64,000 bases of DNA from Thinopyrum elongatum. Taxonomy: Eukaryota; Streptophyta; Magnoliopsida; Poales; Poaceae. Numbering within the stretch: the stretch's first letter is position 1; each line of letters begins with the position of its first letter. This document shows positions 12,599 through 22,394 of the stretch, one piece after another. A program made the translations under genes and the position numbers. Under the pieces are notes generated by a model, which ran no database searches, had not been told where the DNA came from, and was given only the letters and a program-made list of their open reading frames with translations. Location of the stretch: positions 85,207,667 to 85,271,666 of the forward strand of contig CM022301.1 in the NCBI GenBank assembly GCA_011799875.1, written 5' to 3'.

Positions 12599-12603
12599 GC
12601 GGG

Positions 12604-13534
12604 GTCCATAAGGCAAATAAGGGATATTAAGGCCTCCTTTTAATAGAGAACAAGAACAAAGCATTAGCACTTAGTGAATACATGAACTCCTCAAACTACG
12701 GTAATCACCGGAAAGAATCCCAATTATTGTCACCTTGGGGTATGCGGATCATAACTCGTAATAGGTGTCTACAACTTGCAAGATAGGATCAAGAACACTC
12801 ATATATTCATGAAAACATAATAGGTTCAGATCTGAAATCATGGCACTCAGGCCCTAGTGACAAGCATTAAGCCTAGCAAAGTCATAGCAACATCAATCTC
12901 AGAACATAGTGGATACTAGGGATCAAGCCCTAACAAAACTAACTCGATTACATGATAAATCTCATCCAACCCATCACCGTCCAGCAATCCTACAAAGGAA
13001 TTACTCACTCCTGGTGGTGAGCATCATGAAATTGGCGGTGAAGAAAGGTTGACGATGATGACGGCGACGGATTCCACCCTCCGGAGCCCCGAACGGACTC
13101 CAGATCAGCCCTCCCAATGAAGAACAGGAGGTGGCAGCGGCTTCGTATCGTAAAACATGATGAATCCTTCTCTCTGATTTTTTATCTGCAAATAGGTATA
13201 TATGGAGTTGGACTTAGGGTTGTCGAAGCTCCAGGGGGCCCACAGGCCTGGGAGGCACGCCCTGGGGGGGGGGGTAGGCGCGCCCCTAGAGCTTGTGGCT
13301 CCTGGGTGGCCCCCTCTGGTATATTTTTCCGCCAGTATTTTTTATATATTCCACAAAAATTCTCCGTGAATTTTCAGGTCAATCCGAGAACTTTCATTTC
13401 TGCACAAAAATAACACCATGGCAATTCTGCTAAAAACAACGTCGGTCTGGGTTAGTTCCATTCAAATCATGCAAATTAGAGTCCAAAACAAGGGCAAAAG
13501 AGTTTGAAAAAGTAGATATGATGGAGACGTATCA
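12604..13534 (-). repeat. Right part of the same Sabrina/WHAM-like LTR (5' half, minus strand)
   Basis: Read on the minus strand it begins TGATACGTCTCCATC, the start typical of Sabrina/WHAM (Athila-type) LTRs of Triticeae, and contains the usual GC-rich GGGGGCGCGCC-like stretch (about 13240-13320). It continues exactly the segment 92-568 once E1 and its 5-bp target duplication (564-568 and 12599-12603) are removed. The outer target duplication would be GCGTG at 13535-13539, but its partner is outside the window. Confidence 0.8.
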
Positions 13535-13551
13535 GCGTGGACTATGAGTTT

Positions 13552-13650
13552 AGTCCCATCTCGCTAACCAAGAGGGTTCGCAACCGGTTTATAAGCGCTG
13601 CTAAGGCTCAGCCATTGAACTCCTCTGTATACTTACTTGAGCGCTTACAC
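13552..13650 (+). promoter_or_regulatory. snRNA-type promoter-like stretch (USE plus TATA)
   Basis: AGTCCCATCTCG (13552-13563) is close to the plant upstream sequence element RTCCCACATCG. The TATA-like TTTATAA (13588-13594) follows after exactly 24 bp, the spacing known for Pol III snRNA genes (U6, U3 type) in plants. A start would be expected near 13612-13620. ATACTTACTTG at 13629 resembles the 5' end of U1 snRNA, but nothing further matches U1. No transcript family is recognised. It may be a remnant of an snRNA-promoter-driven repeat. Confidence 0.35.
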
Positions 13651-13990
13651 ACGGCACTTGCTCTCTTTGTCATGACCTACGGGCCCTGGTCGGCTGGCCC
13701 CGTGCAGTTTGGTTTGCAACGAATTGGCCAACGGTTGGTTGTGGCCTTGAGTCCACGTACCCTACTATGTAGGGCCGGCCTGTCCCTTGGGCAGTCATTT
13801 TTGAATCTAGTACTTGACTGGTCCAGTAATGTGGACTGATGCTTCTTAGCCTTTTTGTTGTAGTGCTTATGGATTTTCTTGCCTGCTAGAAGCATGATTT
13901 TATTAGTACTGATTGTCCTCCTTGGCTCAAACTGACTATTTTTTTGGTGTGTTTTTGTCCCTTTTTTGTTGTGATTATTTTTAGTGTTCT
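13640..13990. other. Unassigned host sequence between the snRNA-like promoter and the tandem array
   Basis: About 350 bp with no gene I can support. The plus-strand frame at 13537-13839 has no recognisable domain. The short inverted stretches here (for example CGGCTGGCCCCG) are not strong enough to call an RNA. Confidence 0.4.
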
Positions 13991-15201
13991 TCTGACAATA
14001 TTTTCAGTTGTAACGAGAGGGTGGGTGTGGGTGGGCGGGAGGACAGGAACCCAGAATTGCACGAAGTGACATAGTAGTACTAACACATCTTTTGTGCTTG
14101 GACTTTTGCACATCGCCATGAGCGCGAGGCTGAGCCTACACAAGGATGATGCGGTGTGCCGCGGTGTCGCATCCGGATGCACATTTGTAACATGAGTTGC
14201 CCCATTTTCTATCTTAGGGGTGGGGATTGGCGGGGTAGGTGTGCGGTTTGGGATAAATAGAGAAAAACCAGAATCGCAGCGAGTGCTATAGTCGTACTGA
14301 CGCATCTTTCGTGTTTAGACTTTTGCATAATGGCGTCAACACGAAGCCGAAGTGGGGGTCCTCGCGGCGAGTGGATGTGAGGCCGAGTCAGGTATGAGCT
14401 GGAGAAGGCGACACCTCCATTATCTATCTTAGGGGTCGGGAATGAACATGGAAAAAATAGCACCGCACGATGGGGCATAGTCATACTGACACATCTTTCT
14501 TATTTGGGCTCATGAAATTCCGCGTCAGAACCAAGAGGTGAAGACACAACCCCATTATCTATCTTAGGGGTGTGGGTGCGTGCGGTGGTGGAAAACAGAA
14601 TAACCGCACTGCGCCTATCAAACGAGCACACTGCCACGTTCCTGGCTCGGCCCCGCGGGGGGGGAGGGGGGGAGGGGGAGGGACCCCTCCTCCCCCCTGC
14701 GAGGCCAAGCCGCGGCAGGCAACGATGCAGTGTCGCATGCGGAGGCGAGTCCGTAACATGACTTGCCCCCCATTATCTATCTTAGGGGTGTGGGTGCATG
14801 GTGGGGGGGGGGGACAGAATAACCGCACTGCACCCTTCAAACAAGCGCACTGCCGCGTTAGCGCGAGGCCGAGCCGGGGGCGGAGGGGGGGGTCGGGACC
14901 CCCTGACCCCCACGGCGAGGCCGAGCCAGGAACGAGCCGTAGCAGGCGATGACCCGGCATGCCGCAGCATTGCATGCGGAGGCGAGTCTATAGCATGACT
15001 TGCCCCCCATTATCTATCTTAGGGGTGTGGGTGCGTGGGGTGGGGGGAACAGAATTACTGCACTGCGCCTGTCAAACGAGCACAGTACCGCGTTAGCGTG
15101 AGGTGAGCCAGTGGGGGCAAGGGGGGTTGGGACCCCCCTGTCCCCCCCGGCGAGGCCGAGCCAGGAACGAGCCGTAGCAGGCGACGACGCGGCACCAAAT
15201 G
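13990..15201 (+). repeat. G-rich tandem array, first part
   Basis: Five copies of the core ATTATCTATCTTAGGGG (starts near 14203, 14419, 14553, 14772 and 15009) mark the units. Two unit types exist: a short one of about 135 bp (core followed by TCGGGAATGAACA) and a long one of about 220-237 bp (core followed by TGTGGGTGCGTGG and ending in GCGAGGCCGAGCCAGGAACGAG-like and CATGCGGAGGCGAGTC-like phrases). The long units hold runs of 6-12 G, for example near 14655-14685 and 14805-14816. The array continues at 20146 and 34701. Frames inside it on both strands are artefacts of GC-rich repeats. Confidence 0.8.
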
Positions 15202-16408
15202 TGATAGGTGCGAACCCGATGAACGAGTTCACGCCCGAGGGTGGCCCGATCTTCACGTCGTAGGATCGAATCGGGAAGGATAACTAGCTGCAAGCAGCCG
15301 GGATAACTAGCTTTATACCTGCCAAGGTTGGATGCAACCCGTATGTTGGGGATGGCTGACCGAAGCTACAAGAACTCCAACCCGCTGTCCGAACAATTGC
15401 AGAACCACAAACCGGGACTAATCCACACAAAATGGTCGGCACCGTAGAGCACGAATTAGGGGGAACCAGAGGCTCCTTCTCGCGAATTCGAATAAACTCA
15501 TAAGAGCAAAGGTAGCAAGGATCTCTAGGATCTGTCTAGCAGTCTTGCTGCATAAGCTTGCAGCTGAATGGTTTGACAAAAGGTTTTTCTAGAGGATGGG
15601 GGTGATGGGGTTTTAAAGCAGGGACAACCCCCCTTAGCTAGGTGTGAAAATGGTTTCAAAAGTAAGCAGGTTTGCATGGCTTCCTTGGGTGAATAAGCAG
15701 TCAACTTTGGGAGTTGTTGGAGAGCTCCTCAGGAATTCGCGAAGCCTTGACAGCCTGGACACCTTTCACGAGAATGACTAGAGCTTTTGACTCACAACTC
15801 CAAATGATGTGAGGTTTCCTGCATTGGAAAGATAATTTGATGTAGCTTCTGTTGATGTACCCCTATGGCCCCGTCTCTCCACCACATGGGTGTGGTACAA
15901 TGAAACATCAGAGGTAAAAACTGACAGCATCAGCTTCACTTGAAACATATTTTCTCCAAACTTGTTCCTCCAAACCGGTTGCTTCAAGAGCTCATAGGTT
16001 GTTGGATTTCTTCCATGTGATACCTAAATTCAACCAAAAACAATGGGGATGAAAGCATAGTTGTGTCATCAAGGTTACAAGGTAAACTTAAGTTAGCGTT
16101 CACCTGGTCATGTGTTTACTTTATTCGTCTTAGTAATTCTTTCCAACTAAATTGTGCACTTTTCTGAAATGTCGTGTATGATGTACCCATGTGCTCATCA
16201 TCCTCCCTCCCTTGATGAAGAGTCATCCTCGACTCTCTTTGATCTACAAAAGATAAGTAGATAATATCCATGCAAAGAAATAATGCAATCCTCATTTGTA
16301 GCTTTCACCTTAGAATTGTGTTGCATGCGATCATGTATTTGTTCATCACAACTTGGAGTTTGTCCAGGGCCGATTGGTGTTGTTTCAATGATTGAGATGT
16401 CCTCATCA
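15202..16408 (-). repeat. E2 3' LTR (left copy)
   Basis: 1,207 bp; on the minus strand it starts TGATGAGGACATC and ends CCTATCA. It is nearly identical to 18928-20145; the right copy has 11 extra bases near 19988. The polypurine tract abuts it at 16409. Confidence 0.88.
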
Positions 16409-16599
16409 TCACCCCTCTCTTGAAAAGGAGTCGTCCTCGACTCTACCTGGTCATCGCACAAAAGAAAGCAGGGTAATACCAAATCATAATGCAAAGGTTT
16501 CATGATATAGAGATTTTTAGTATTTAACTTTGCTATCTTATGGACGATGCCAACATGATGTTTTGTTCGACTTAGGAGTTCCTTCCAGCAAACATTTCC

Positions 16600-18291
16600 C
16601 TAGAGCACAAATTTATAACCAACCTTGAGCATGTCCATATCATCCTCGCTCTCTTGGAGAAAGGTCATCCTCGAATTCATTTGCTCTACAAAATTTTGGC
16701 ATGAGGACAATACAAAATAACTAGGGAAAGGGAAAGATGAATAATCATGTGCAACATTCAGTTTTATTGGATCTTTTATAGTCTCTTCAAGATTGATAAA
16801 ATTATATCGCTGGATGGATGATGTATCAATCAATTTTTCTCTAATCTTATCACGCCATTGCTTCAAAAACTCGTAAGTGCATACCTCTGGATTCATGAAA
16901 ATGAATGATCTCTTTTCTTTTACCTCATTGAGTACTTCCATTCCTTGGTGAAAATCAATCGGCAAGCATGCACGTTGTGTAGTGGTGTTCCACGTGCACC
17001 ACAATTGTTCCTGGATCTCGTCCTCCCATCGTTGCAAGAGAGCTGATAGGTATGACTTTTGCATCTGCACAAATTGTAAAGAAAGAGAATTTTGTGAAAG
17101 GTTAGTAATCGAATACTCCTCTCTCTTTTCATTTGGTGGATCACTCATCTCTTTCATATTATGGGGAAACACCTCAAGCTCAGGTTTGGTGGACTCACAC
17201 AACTCACTAATCCTCTCTCTTGGATGATGTGGTATATTATGTTGTGGTTCACTCATCTCTCTAATGTGGTGTGGAATGATCTCAATCTCACATTTTGTGG
17301 AGTCACACAAGTCATTCATCCACTCTCGCTGAATGTGTGGTATATCTAGGTGGAGATCTTTCATTTCCCTAATATCATGATGATCAATCTGATCCTCACA
17401 TTTTGTGGACTCACTGACCTCACTTTTCTTATCACTCTCAATATATGGAATTGTGGAAAGTGGACACTCTTCCTCACCTTTGGTGGAGTCACTCAACTCA
17501 TTTTTCTTTTCACTCTCAAGTGATGGGATTTTTGAAAGTGGACACTCTTCCTCACTTTTGGTGGAGTCACTCAGCTCGCTTTTCTTATTACTCTCAAGTT
17601 GTGGGATTTTGGATTGTGGACTCTCTTCCTCACATGGAATTTGTGGCACATAGTTCTTGGATGTTGGGACAATAGTGGTGGTCAAGATGGGAACATTAGG
17701 AATGAACTTCTCATGTAAACATGGGCTATGAATCACCGGAGTCAGTTCATCAACCATGGTCATGCTTTGCGGTGGGTCGTCAGTGTGCTGATGGGTGCCA
17801 TAACTTTGTCGTCGGCCATGACATCCTTGCTGCGATTCATGAGTAGCAGCGACACTCCTAGGGGCAGCAGTAGCTTTCCCTCGAGCATGCCATCCTTGCT
17901 GCATCTCAGGAGCAGCAGCGACATGCCCACGAGAAGCAACACCATGCCCTCGAGCATGTCCTCCTTGCTGCACTTCTTGAGTAGTAGTGACACGCCCACA
18001 AGCAGCAACATCAAGCCCTCGAGCATGTCTTCTTTGTTGCACTTCATGAGTATTAGTGACATGCCCACGAGCAGCAACATCATGCTCTCGAGCATGTCTT
18101 CTTTGTTGCACTTCATGAGCAACAGGGTATTGTCGGTGTCGAACCCCATCACCACTTGCTCGAAGACGCTCGTTAAGCCTCCTTCGAAATTCTAGAACCA
18201 TGTTTCGTAATTCCAGAAACTCAGCATATGTGAATGGGGCATCTTCTTCCCCTTGATTTTCTCCTTGAATACTCGATGTAGATCCTGCCAT
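16600..18291 (-). CDS. E2 gag-like protein with two families of internal repeats, 563 aa
   Basis: An uninterrupted frame that starts ATG (MAGSTSSIQG) and fills most of the E2 interior. Residues 20-45 form a short charged helix (ELRNMVLEFRRRLNERL). Residues about 58-160 hold five tandem units of about 27 residues around EVQQRRHARGxDVAARGHV. Residues about 218-370 hold five units around CPLSKIPxLESxKKxELSDSTK, later with IPHHIREMS-type phrases. The C-terminal third is not repetitive, and two related segments RWEDEIQEQL (421-430) and QWRDKIREKL (479-488) are visible. No zinc knuckle, protease or polymerase motif is seen. I do not recognise the family; position and basic/repeat character suggest a structural Gag-like protein. 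The open frame suggests recent activity. Confidence 0.7.
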   Translation of the reverse strand: MAGSTSSIQGENQGEEDAPFTYAEFLELRNMVLEFRRRLNERLRASGDGVRHRQYPVAHEVQQRRHAREHDVAARGHVTNTHEVQQRRHARGLDVAACGRVTTTQEVQQGGHARGHGVASRGHVAAAPEMQQGWHARGKATAAPRSVAATHESQQGCHGRRQSYGTHQHTDDPPQSMTMVDELTPVIHSPCLHEKFIPNVPILTTTIVPTSKNYVPQIPCEEESPQSKIPQLESNKKSELSDSTKSEEECPLSKIPSLESEKKNELSDSTKGEEECPLSTIPYIESDKKSEVSESTKCEDQIDHHDIREMKDLHLDIPHIQREWMNDLCDSTKCEIEIIPHHIREMSEPQHNIPHHPRERISELCESTKPELEVFPHNMKEMSDPPNEKREEYSITNLSQNSLSLQFVQMQKSYLSALLQRWEDEIQEQLWCTWNTTTQRACLPIDFHQGMEVLNEVKEKRSFIFMNPEVCTYEFLKQWRDKIREKLIDTSSIQRYNFINLEETIKDPIKLNVAHDYSSFPFPSYFVLSSCQNFVEQMNSRMTFLQESEDDMDMLKVGYKFVL

Positions 18292-18927
18292 GTTAGTGGG
18301 GCTAAAAAGTGGAATAGGATAATTTTTGTGGAATCACACAACCTCACCTCTTACTCACCAAAGTTCTTATGAGTTTACATCAGATTGTTCTTCTCCCGAA
18401 TGTATTAAGGCAATTGAAAGACAGGGATCAAAGAACTAGCTTTGGTTTTTGGTGGAGCTCGGTGGGGTAAACAAAAAGGGGCTTGTGCTGAAATCAAGTT
18501 GATGCAAACCAAGAAAAATATGTGGATGGATCTGCTGCACCTTTGCACCAAGATTGAAAAACACAACACACAAGCTTCTGAAATTTTTCTATCAAGATGA
18601 AACTTTTGGATCTTGCACAACACTTTCTTTTTCTCTCTTGACTTTTTTTTTCTGCCACTCTTTTCTTTCTCTCTTTGATTTTTTTGCCACTCTTTTTTTT
18701 CCTCTCTTTTTCCAAAGCACAACAACCAAATATGAAAGCAATTACGAAGATGAACTTGGTGCAGATATAAAAGATGAAGAATATGCAAGGTATGCAACAA
18801 CAAGATCTCAGCACCAACAAGGCTTGGATTTATTTTTGGTGGGGCTTTGGACTTCTAGGACAGAAAATATAGCATGAAAAACTTGGATAACAGATCCTAC
18901 CGTGTCAACGAAGGCTTTGATGCCAGA
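18292..18927 (-). other. E2 leader (5' untranslated region on the minus strand)
   Basis: About 640 bp between the primer-binding site (about 18909-18925) and the ATG at 18291. On the minus strand it contains a purine-rich stretch of GAAAAGAAGAG type (about 18620-18710). Frames here (18405-18877, both strands) are low-complexity. It may include the packaging signal; this is inference. Confidence 0.55.
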
Positions 18928-20145
18928 TGATAGGTGGGAACCCGATGAACGCGTTCACGCCCGAGGGTGGCCCAATCTTCACATCGTAGGATCGAATCGG
19001 AAAGGATAACTAGCTGCAAGCAGCCATGATAACTAGCTTTATACCTGCCAAGGTTGGATGCAACCCGTACGTTGGAGATGGCTGACCGAAGCTACAAGAA
19101 CTCCAACCCGCTGTCCGAACAATCGCAGAACCACAAACCGGGACTAATCCACACAAAATGGCCAGAACCGTAGAGCACGAATTAGGGGGAACCAGAGGCT
19201 CCTTCTCGCGGATTCAAATGAACTCACAAAAGCAAAGGTAGCAAGGATCTCTAGGATCTCTCTAGCAGTCTTGCTGCATAAGCTTGTAGCTGAATGGTTT
19301 GACAAAAAGTTTTTCTAGAGGATGGGGGAGATGGGGTTTTATAGCAGGGACAACCCCCCTTAGCTAGGTGTGAAAATGGTTTCAAAAGTAAGCAGGTTTG
19401 CATGGCTTCCATGGGTGAATAAGCAGTGAACTTTGGAAGTTGTTGAAGAGCTCCTCGGAAATTTGCGAAGCCTTGACAGCCTGGACACCTTTCACGAGAA
19501 TGACTAGAGCTTTTGACTCACAACTCCAAATGATGTGAGGTTTCCTGCATTGGAAAGATAATTTGATGTAGCTTCTGTTGATGTACCCCTATGGCCCCGC
19601 CTCTCCACCACATGGGTGTGCCACAATGAAACATCAGAGGTAAAAACAGACAGCATCAGCTTCACTTGAAACATGTTTTCTCCAAACTTGTTCCTCCAAA
19701 CCGGTTGCTTCAAGAGCTCATAGGTTGTTGGATTTCTTCCATGTGATACCTAAATTCAACCAACAACAATGGGGATGAAAGCATAGTTGTGTCATCAAGG
19801 TTACAAGGTAAACTTAAGTTAGCGTTCACCTGGTCATGTGTTTACTTGATTCGGCTTAGTAATTCTTTCCAACTAAATTGTGCACTTTTCTGAAATGTCG
19901 TGTATGATGTACCCATGTGCTCATCATCCTCCCTCCCTTGATGAAGAGTCATCCTCGACTCTCTTTGATCTATAAAAGATAAGTAGAAGGGAAGTTGATA
20001 ATATCCATGCAAAGAAATAATGCAATCCTCATTTGTAGCTTTCACCTTAGAATTGTGTTGCATGCGATCATGTATTTGTTTATCACAACTTGGAGTTTGT
20101 CCAGGGACGATCGGTGTTGTTTCAATGATTGAGATGTCCTCATCA
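18928..20145 (-). repeat. E2 5' LTR (right copy)
   Basis: 1,218 bp, pair of 15202-16408. On the minus strand its end CCTATCA is followed by the initiator-Met-like primer site. It carries the first copy of any promoter; no clear TATA box was picked out. Confidence 0.85.
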
Positions 20146-20640
20146 ACATGCGGAGGCGAGTCTGTAATAGGACTTGCCCCCCATTATCTATCTTAGGGGT
20201 CGGGAATGAACAGGAAAAAAAACAACCACCGCACGATGGGCATAGTCATACTGACACATCTTTGTTGTTTGGACTGATGAACATCCGCATTAGAACCAAG
20301 CAGTGAAGACACAACACCATTATCTATCTTAGGGGTGTGGGTGCGTGGACCGGGGGGAAACAAAATAACTGCACTACGCCTGTCAAACGAGCGCACTGCC
20401 GCGTTAGTGCGAGGCCGAGTCGGTGGGGGGGGGGGGTCGGGACCTCCCCCCCCTCGATGAGGCCGAGCCAGGAACAAGCCGTAGCAAGCGACGACGCGGC
20501 ATGCCGCGGCGTCGCATGCGGAAGTGAGTCTGTAACATGACTTGCCCCCCATTATCTATCTTAGGGGTCGGGAATGAACAGGGAAGAAACCAGCACCGCG
20601 CGACGGGGCATAGTCGTACTGACACATGTTTCTTGTTTGA
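20146..20640 (+). repeat. G-rich tandem array, second part
   Basis: Three cores (20183, 20319 and 20551). Spacing is 136 and 232 bp, the same two unit lengths as in the first part. When E2 and one copy of its duplication are removed, the distance between cores 15009 and 20183 becomes 225 bp, a normal long unit. This confirms that E2 inserted into an existing array. Confidence 0.8.
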
Positions 20641-21741
20641 TGTCGGGGATATCGTGCGACATATGCCAGGGGGTGGCTTATCATGGATGGGGACAAGAGT
20701 ACGTCGCCGGGCTCTAGAAGCGGGAGTGAGCGAGACCGCATACGCCTGCGAATCTTACCCAGGTTCGGGGCTCTCCTCGGAGATAACACCCCTAGTCCTG
20801 CTCTGCGGGGTCTCCGCATGATGACTATGATCAACAAGGTAGCTACAAGCTTGCTCCTTGAGCTATTTCGGCTAGAGGAGGGAGAAGGGCAAGGCTAGCT
20901 CTACTCCTCGCTCTACGTGTGTGTGTGAATGGCGTGGGTGCTGAACCCTTTGCATGGGTGAGCCTGGGGGGTTTATATAGGCCTACCCCCCAGGGGTACA
21001 ATGGTAATCCGGCTGGGGTAGGACCCGACCGTCAGCGTCTCTGGCTACCGGCTTCACCGCCGACCGCTGGGGCCTGCCGCCTAGTGGGCCATGTTGACTG
21101 CTTTATGCTGTAGCCTCGCCCTCGATGACGAAGGCTTGATCAAGGGGAACGTGGTTACAGTCCCGCCGCCTGACGGGTACTCGCTGTAGCCATACCCCAT
21201 CTCATCTGGTTAATGGTGCACAGACTCCAAGGGGGAGGAGGGCCACCTGCTAGGAGTTGGCGCTCCCTTGTTGCTGCCTGCTGGAGGTTTGCCGCCTTTT
21301 GGTGGCCCGCAGACAGGTAGGGCCTGCCGCCTGCGGGCCGTACCAACCGCCCGTCATGGGAGCGTGGCTCCCTCTGGCACTAATGACGTGACAGACTATG
21401 CGGCAATAGTGCCGCGCTGGGCGGTGGGTGTCCGCCCAGTACACAACTCTGTGGCCACGTCCCATCCTGGATTCGGGGGTGGCAGGCTGCACTGCAGCCA
21501 TGCCTTGTCTTGTCGTGGTGATGTGGTGCTGACTTCGAGGGGACGAGGGGCCGTCTGCCAGGAGTCGGCTCCCTCGCGGCCGCCTTCCATGGTCCTGCCA
21601 CCTTCTAGCAGCCGGTCACTTGGACCAGCCGGCCCAAGAAGGCGGTCGTGCTTCCGAAAGGTGTGAGGGGCGCAGCCAGCCCCGATGTCTCAAAATACCA
21701 TGGGGGACTGATGTGGCTACCCGTGGTCATTTACTCCGACA
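20641..21741 (-). repeat. E3 3' LTR (left copy)
   Basis: 1,101 bp, TGTCGGGGATATC...TTTACTCCGACA on the plus strand. The TATA box of the U3 promoter, read on the minus strand, is CCTATATAAAC (about 20971-20981). Confidence 0.93.
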
Positions 21742-21755
21742 GTAGTCCCCGAAGC
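21742..21755 (-). other. E3 polypurine tract
   Basis: On the minus strand, GCTTCGGGGACTAC directly before the TG of the 3' LTR. It primes plus-strand DNA synthesis in the family. It is nearly the same as in E1 and E4 (TTCGGGGGCTAC) although the LTRs are unrelated. Confidence 0.8.
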
Positions 21756-22207
21756 TGGTGGGGCACCGCGGCTGAAAAACAAGGAGCCTCAGCAGCTTCC
21801 TACTCTGAGTGGTCTGGTAGTTGGGCTTCGTCCATCTTTTGGAGAGGTCGGTTGCCAGGAGCTGGCCAAGGCCAGGCCGGCCGCCTGGCGAATTCGAATC
21901 GTCGTGCGGAGGCCGGGTAGAGTGCCAGCCGGACGACAGGCTTGCCGCCCGTTGCTCGCTCGCCACGCGGCGCCAGCAGGCCAGGCCGGCCTGCCAGCCC
22001 GCGTGCACGACGAGACATCACCGCAGGCCTGGGCCCGCCACTACAGGGCCTCGGCACGCGTGCGGATCCGCTGCGGCCATGGCGGGCGGTTGCGCTTCCC
22101 AGGTGTGATTAATACACGCCATTACGGCGCTGTAACTGCGGGGTCGTGGGGGGAGTGGGCGCAATTAATCTTGCGCCCCCCACGTCTCGCCCCCTCGGCT
22201 CCGTCGC

Positions 22208-22222
22208 CAGAGGGCTATAAGT
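22208..22222 (+). promoter_or_regulatory. TATA box of the E3 antisense gene
   Basis: GGGCTATAAGTAGGG about 180 bp upstream of the ATG at 22395. A pyrimidine-rich leader (about 22258-22320) follows. This is a separate internal promoter that faces against gag-pol. Confidence 0.6.
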
Positions 22223-22394
22223 AGGGGGAGGAGGGGGCGGCAGAACGCACGCGCGCCCTCCTCTCCCTTCTCTTTGCTTTTCTCCTTCCTCTTCTTCTTG
22301 CTATTGCCGCGGCCTCTCCTCTCGTCGGAGTACTGCCGCAGCCCGCCGTTGCCGGACCTCCTCGCGCCGCAGCCACCTTGCGCCGCCGCCGAGC

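Larger units (their letters stand above)
15202..20145 (-). mobile_element. E2: short non-autonomous LTR retrotransposon with one gag-like ORF
   Basis: Two LTRs of 1,207 bp (15202-16408) and 1,218 bp (18928-20145) flank 2.5 kb. Read on the minus strand, the 5' LTR (right copy) ends CCTATCA and is followed by TGGCATCAAAGCCTTCG, close to the initiator-Met primer site TGGTATCAGAGCC. The 3' LTR (left copy) is preceded by the polypurine tract AAGAGAGGGGTGA. Flanks AAATG (15197-15201) and ACATG (20146-20150) form a target duplication with one mismatch. No protease, RT or integrase is present. The only long frame is 16600-18291. It must have used enzymes from another element. Confidence 0.85.

Noticed and set aside
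13629..13800. A U1 snRNA gene starting at ATACTTACTTG
   Set aside because: Only the first 11-12 bases resemble U1; the rest, including the Sm site and stem-loops, does not match, and the distance to the TATA box (41 bp) is too long.
13552..13900. A plant telomerase RNA behind the snRNA-type promoter
   Set aside because: No CTAAACCC-type template sequence is present in the downstream 350 bases.
14559..15293. Several overlapping frames of 60-140 residues on both strands
   Set aside because: They are translations of the GC-rich tandem array; residue composition (Gly, Arg, Pro runs) and repetition show no protein family.
17728..18195. Plus-strand Ser-rich frame of 155 residues
   Set aside because: It is the mirror of the repeat region of the E2 gag-like ORF on the minus strand.
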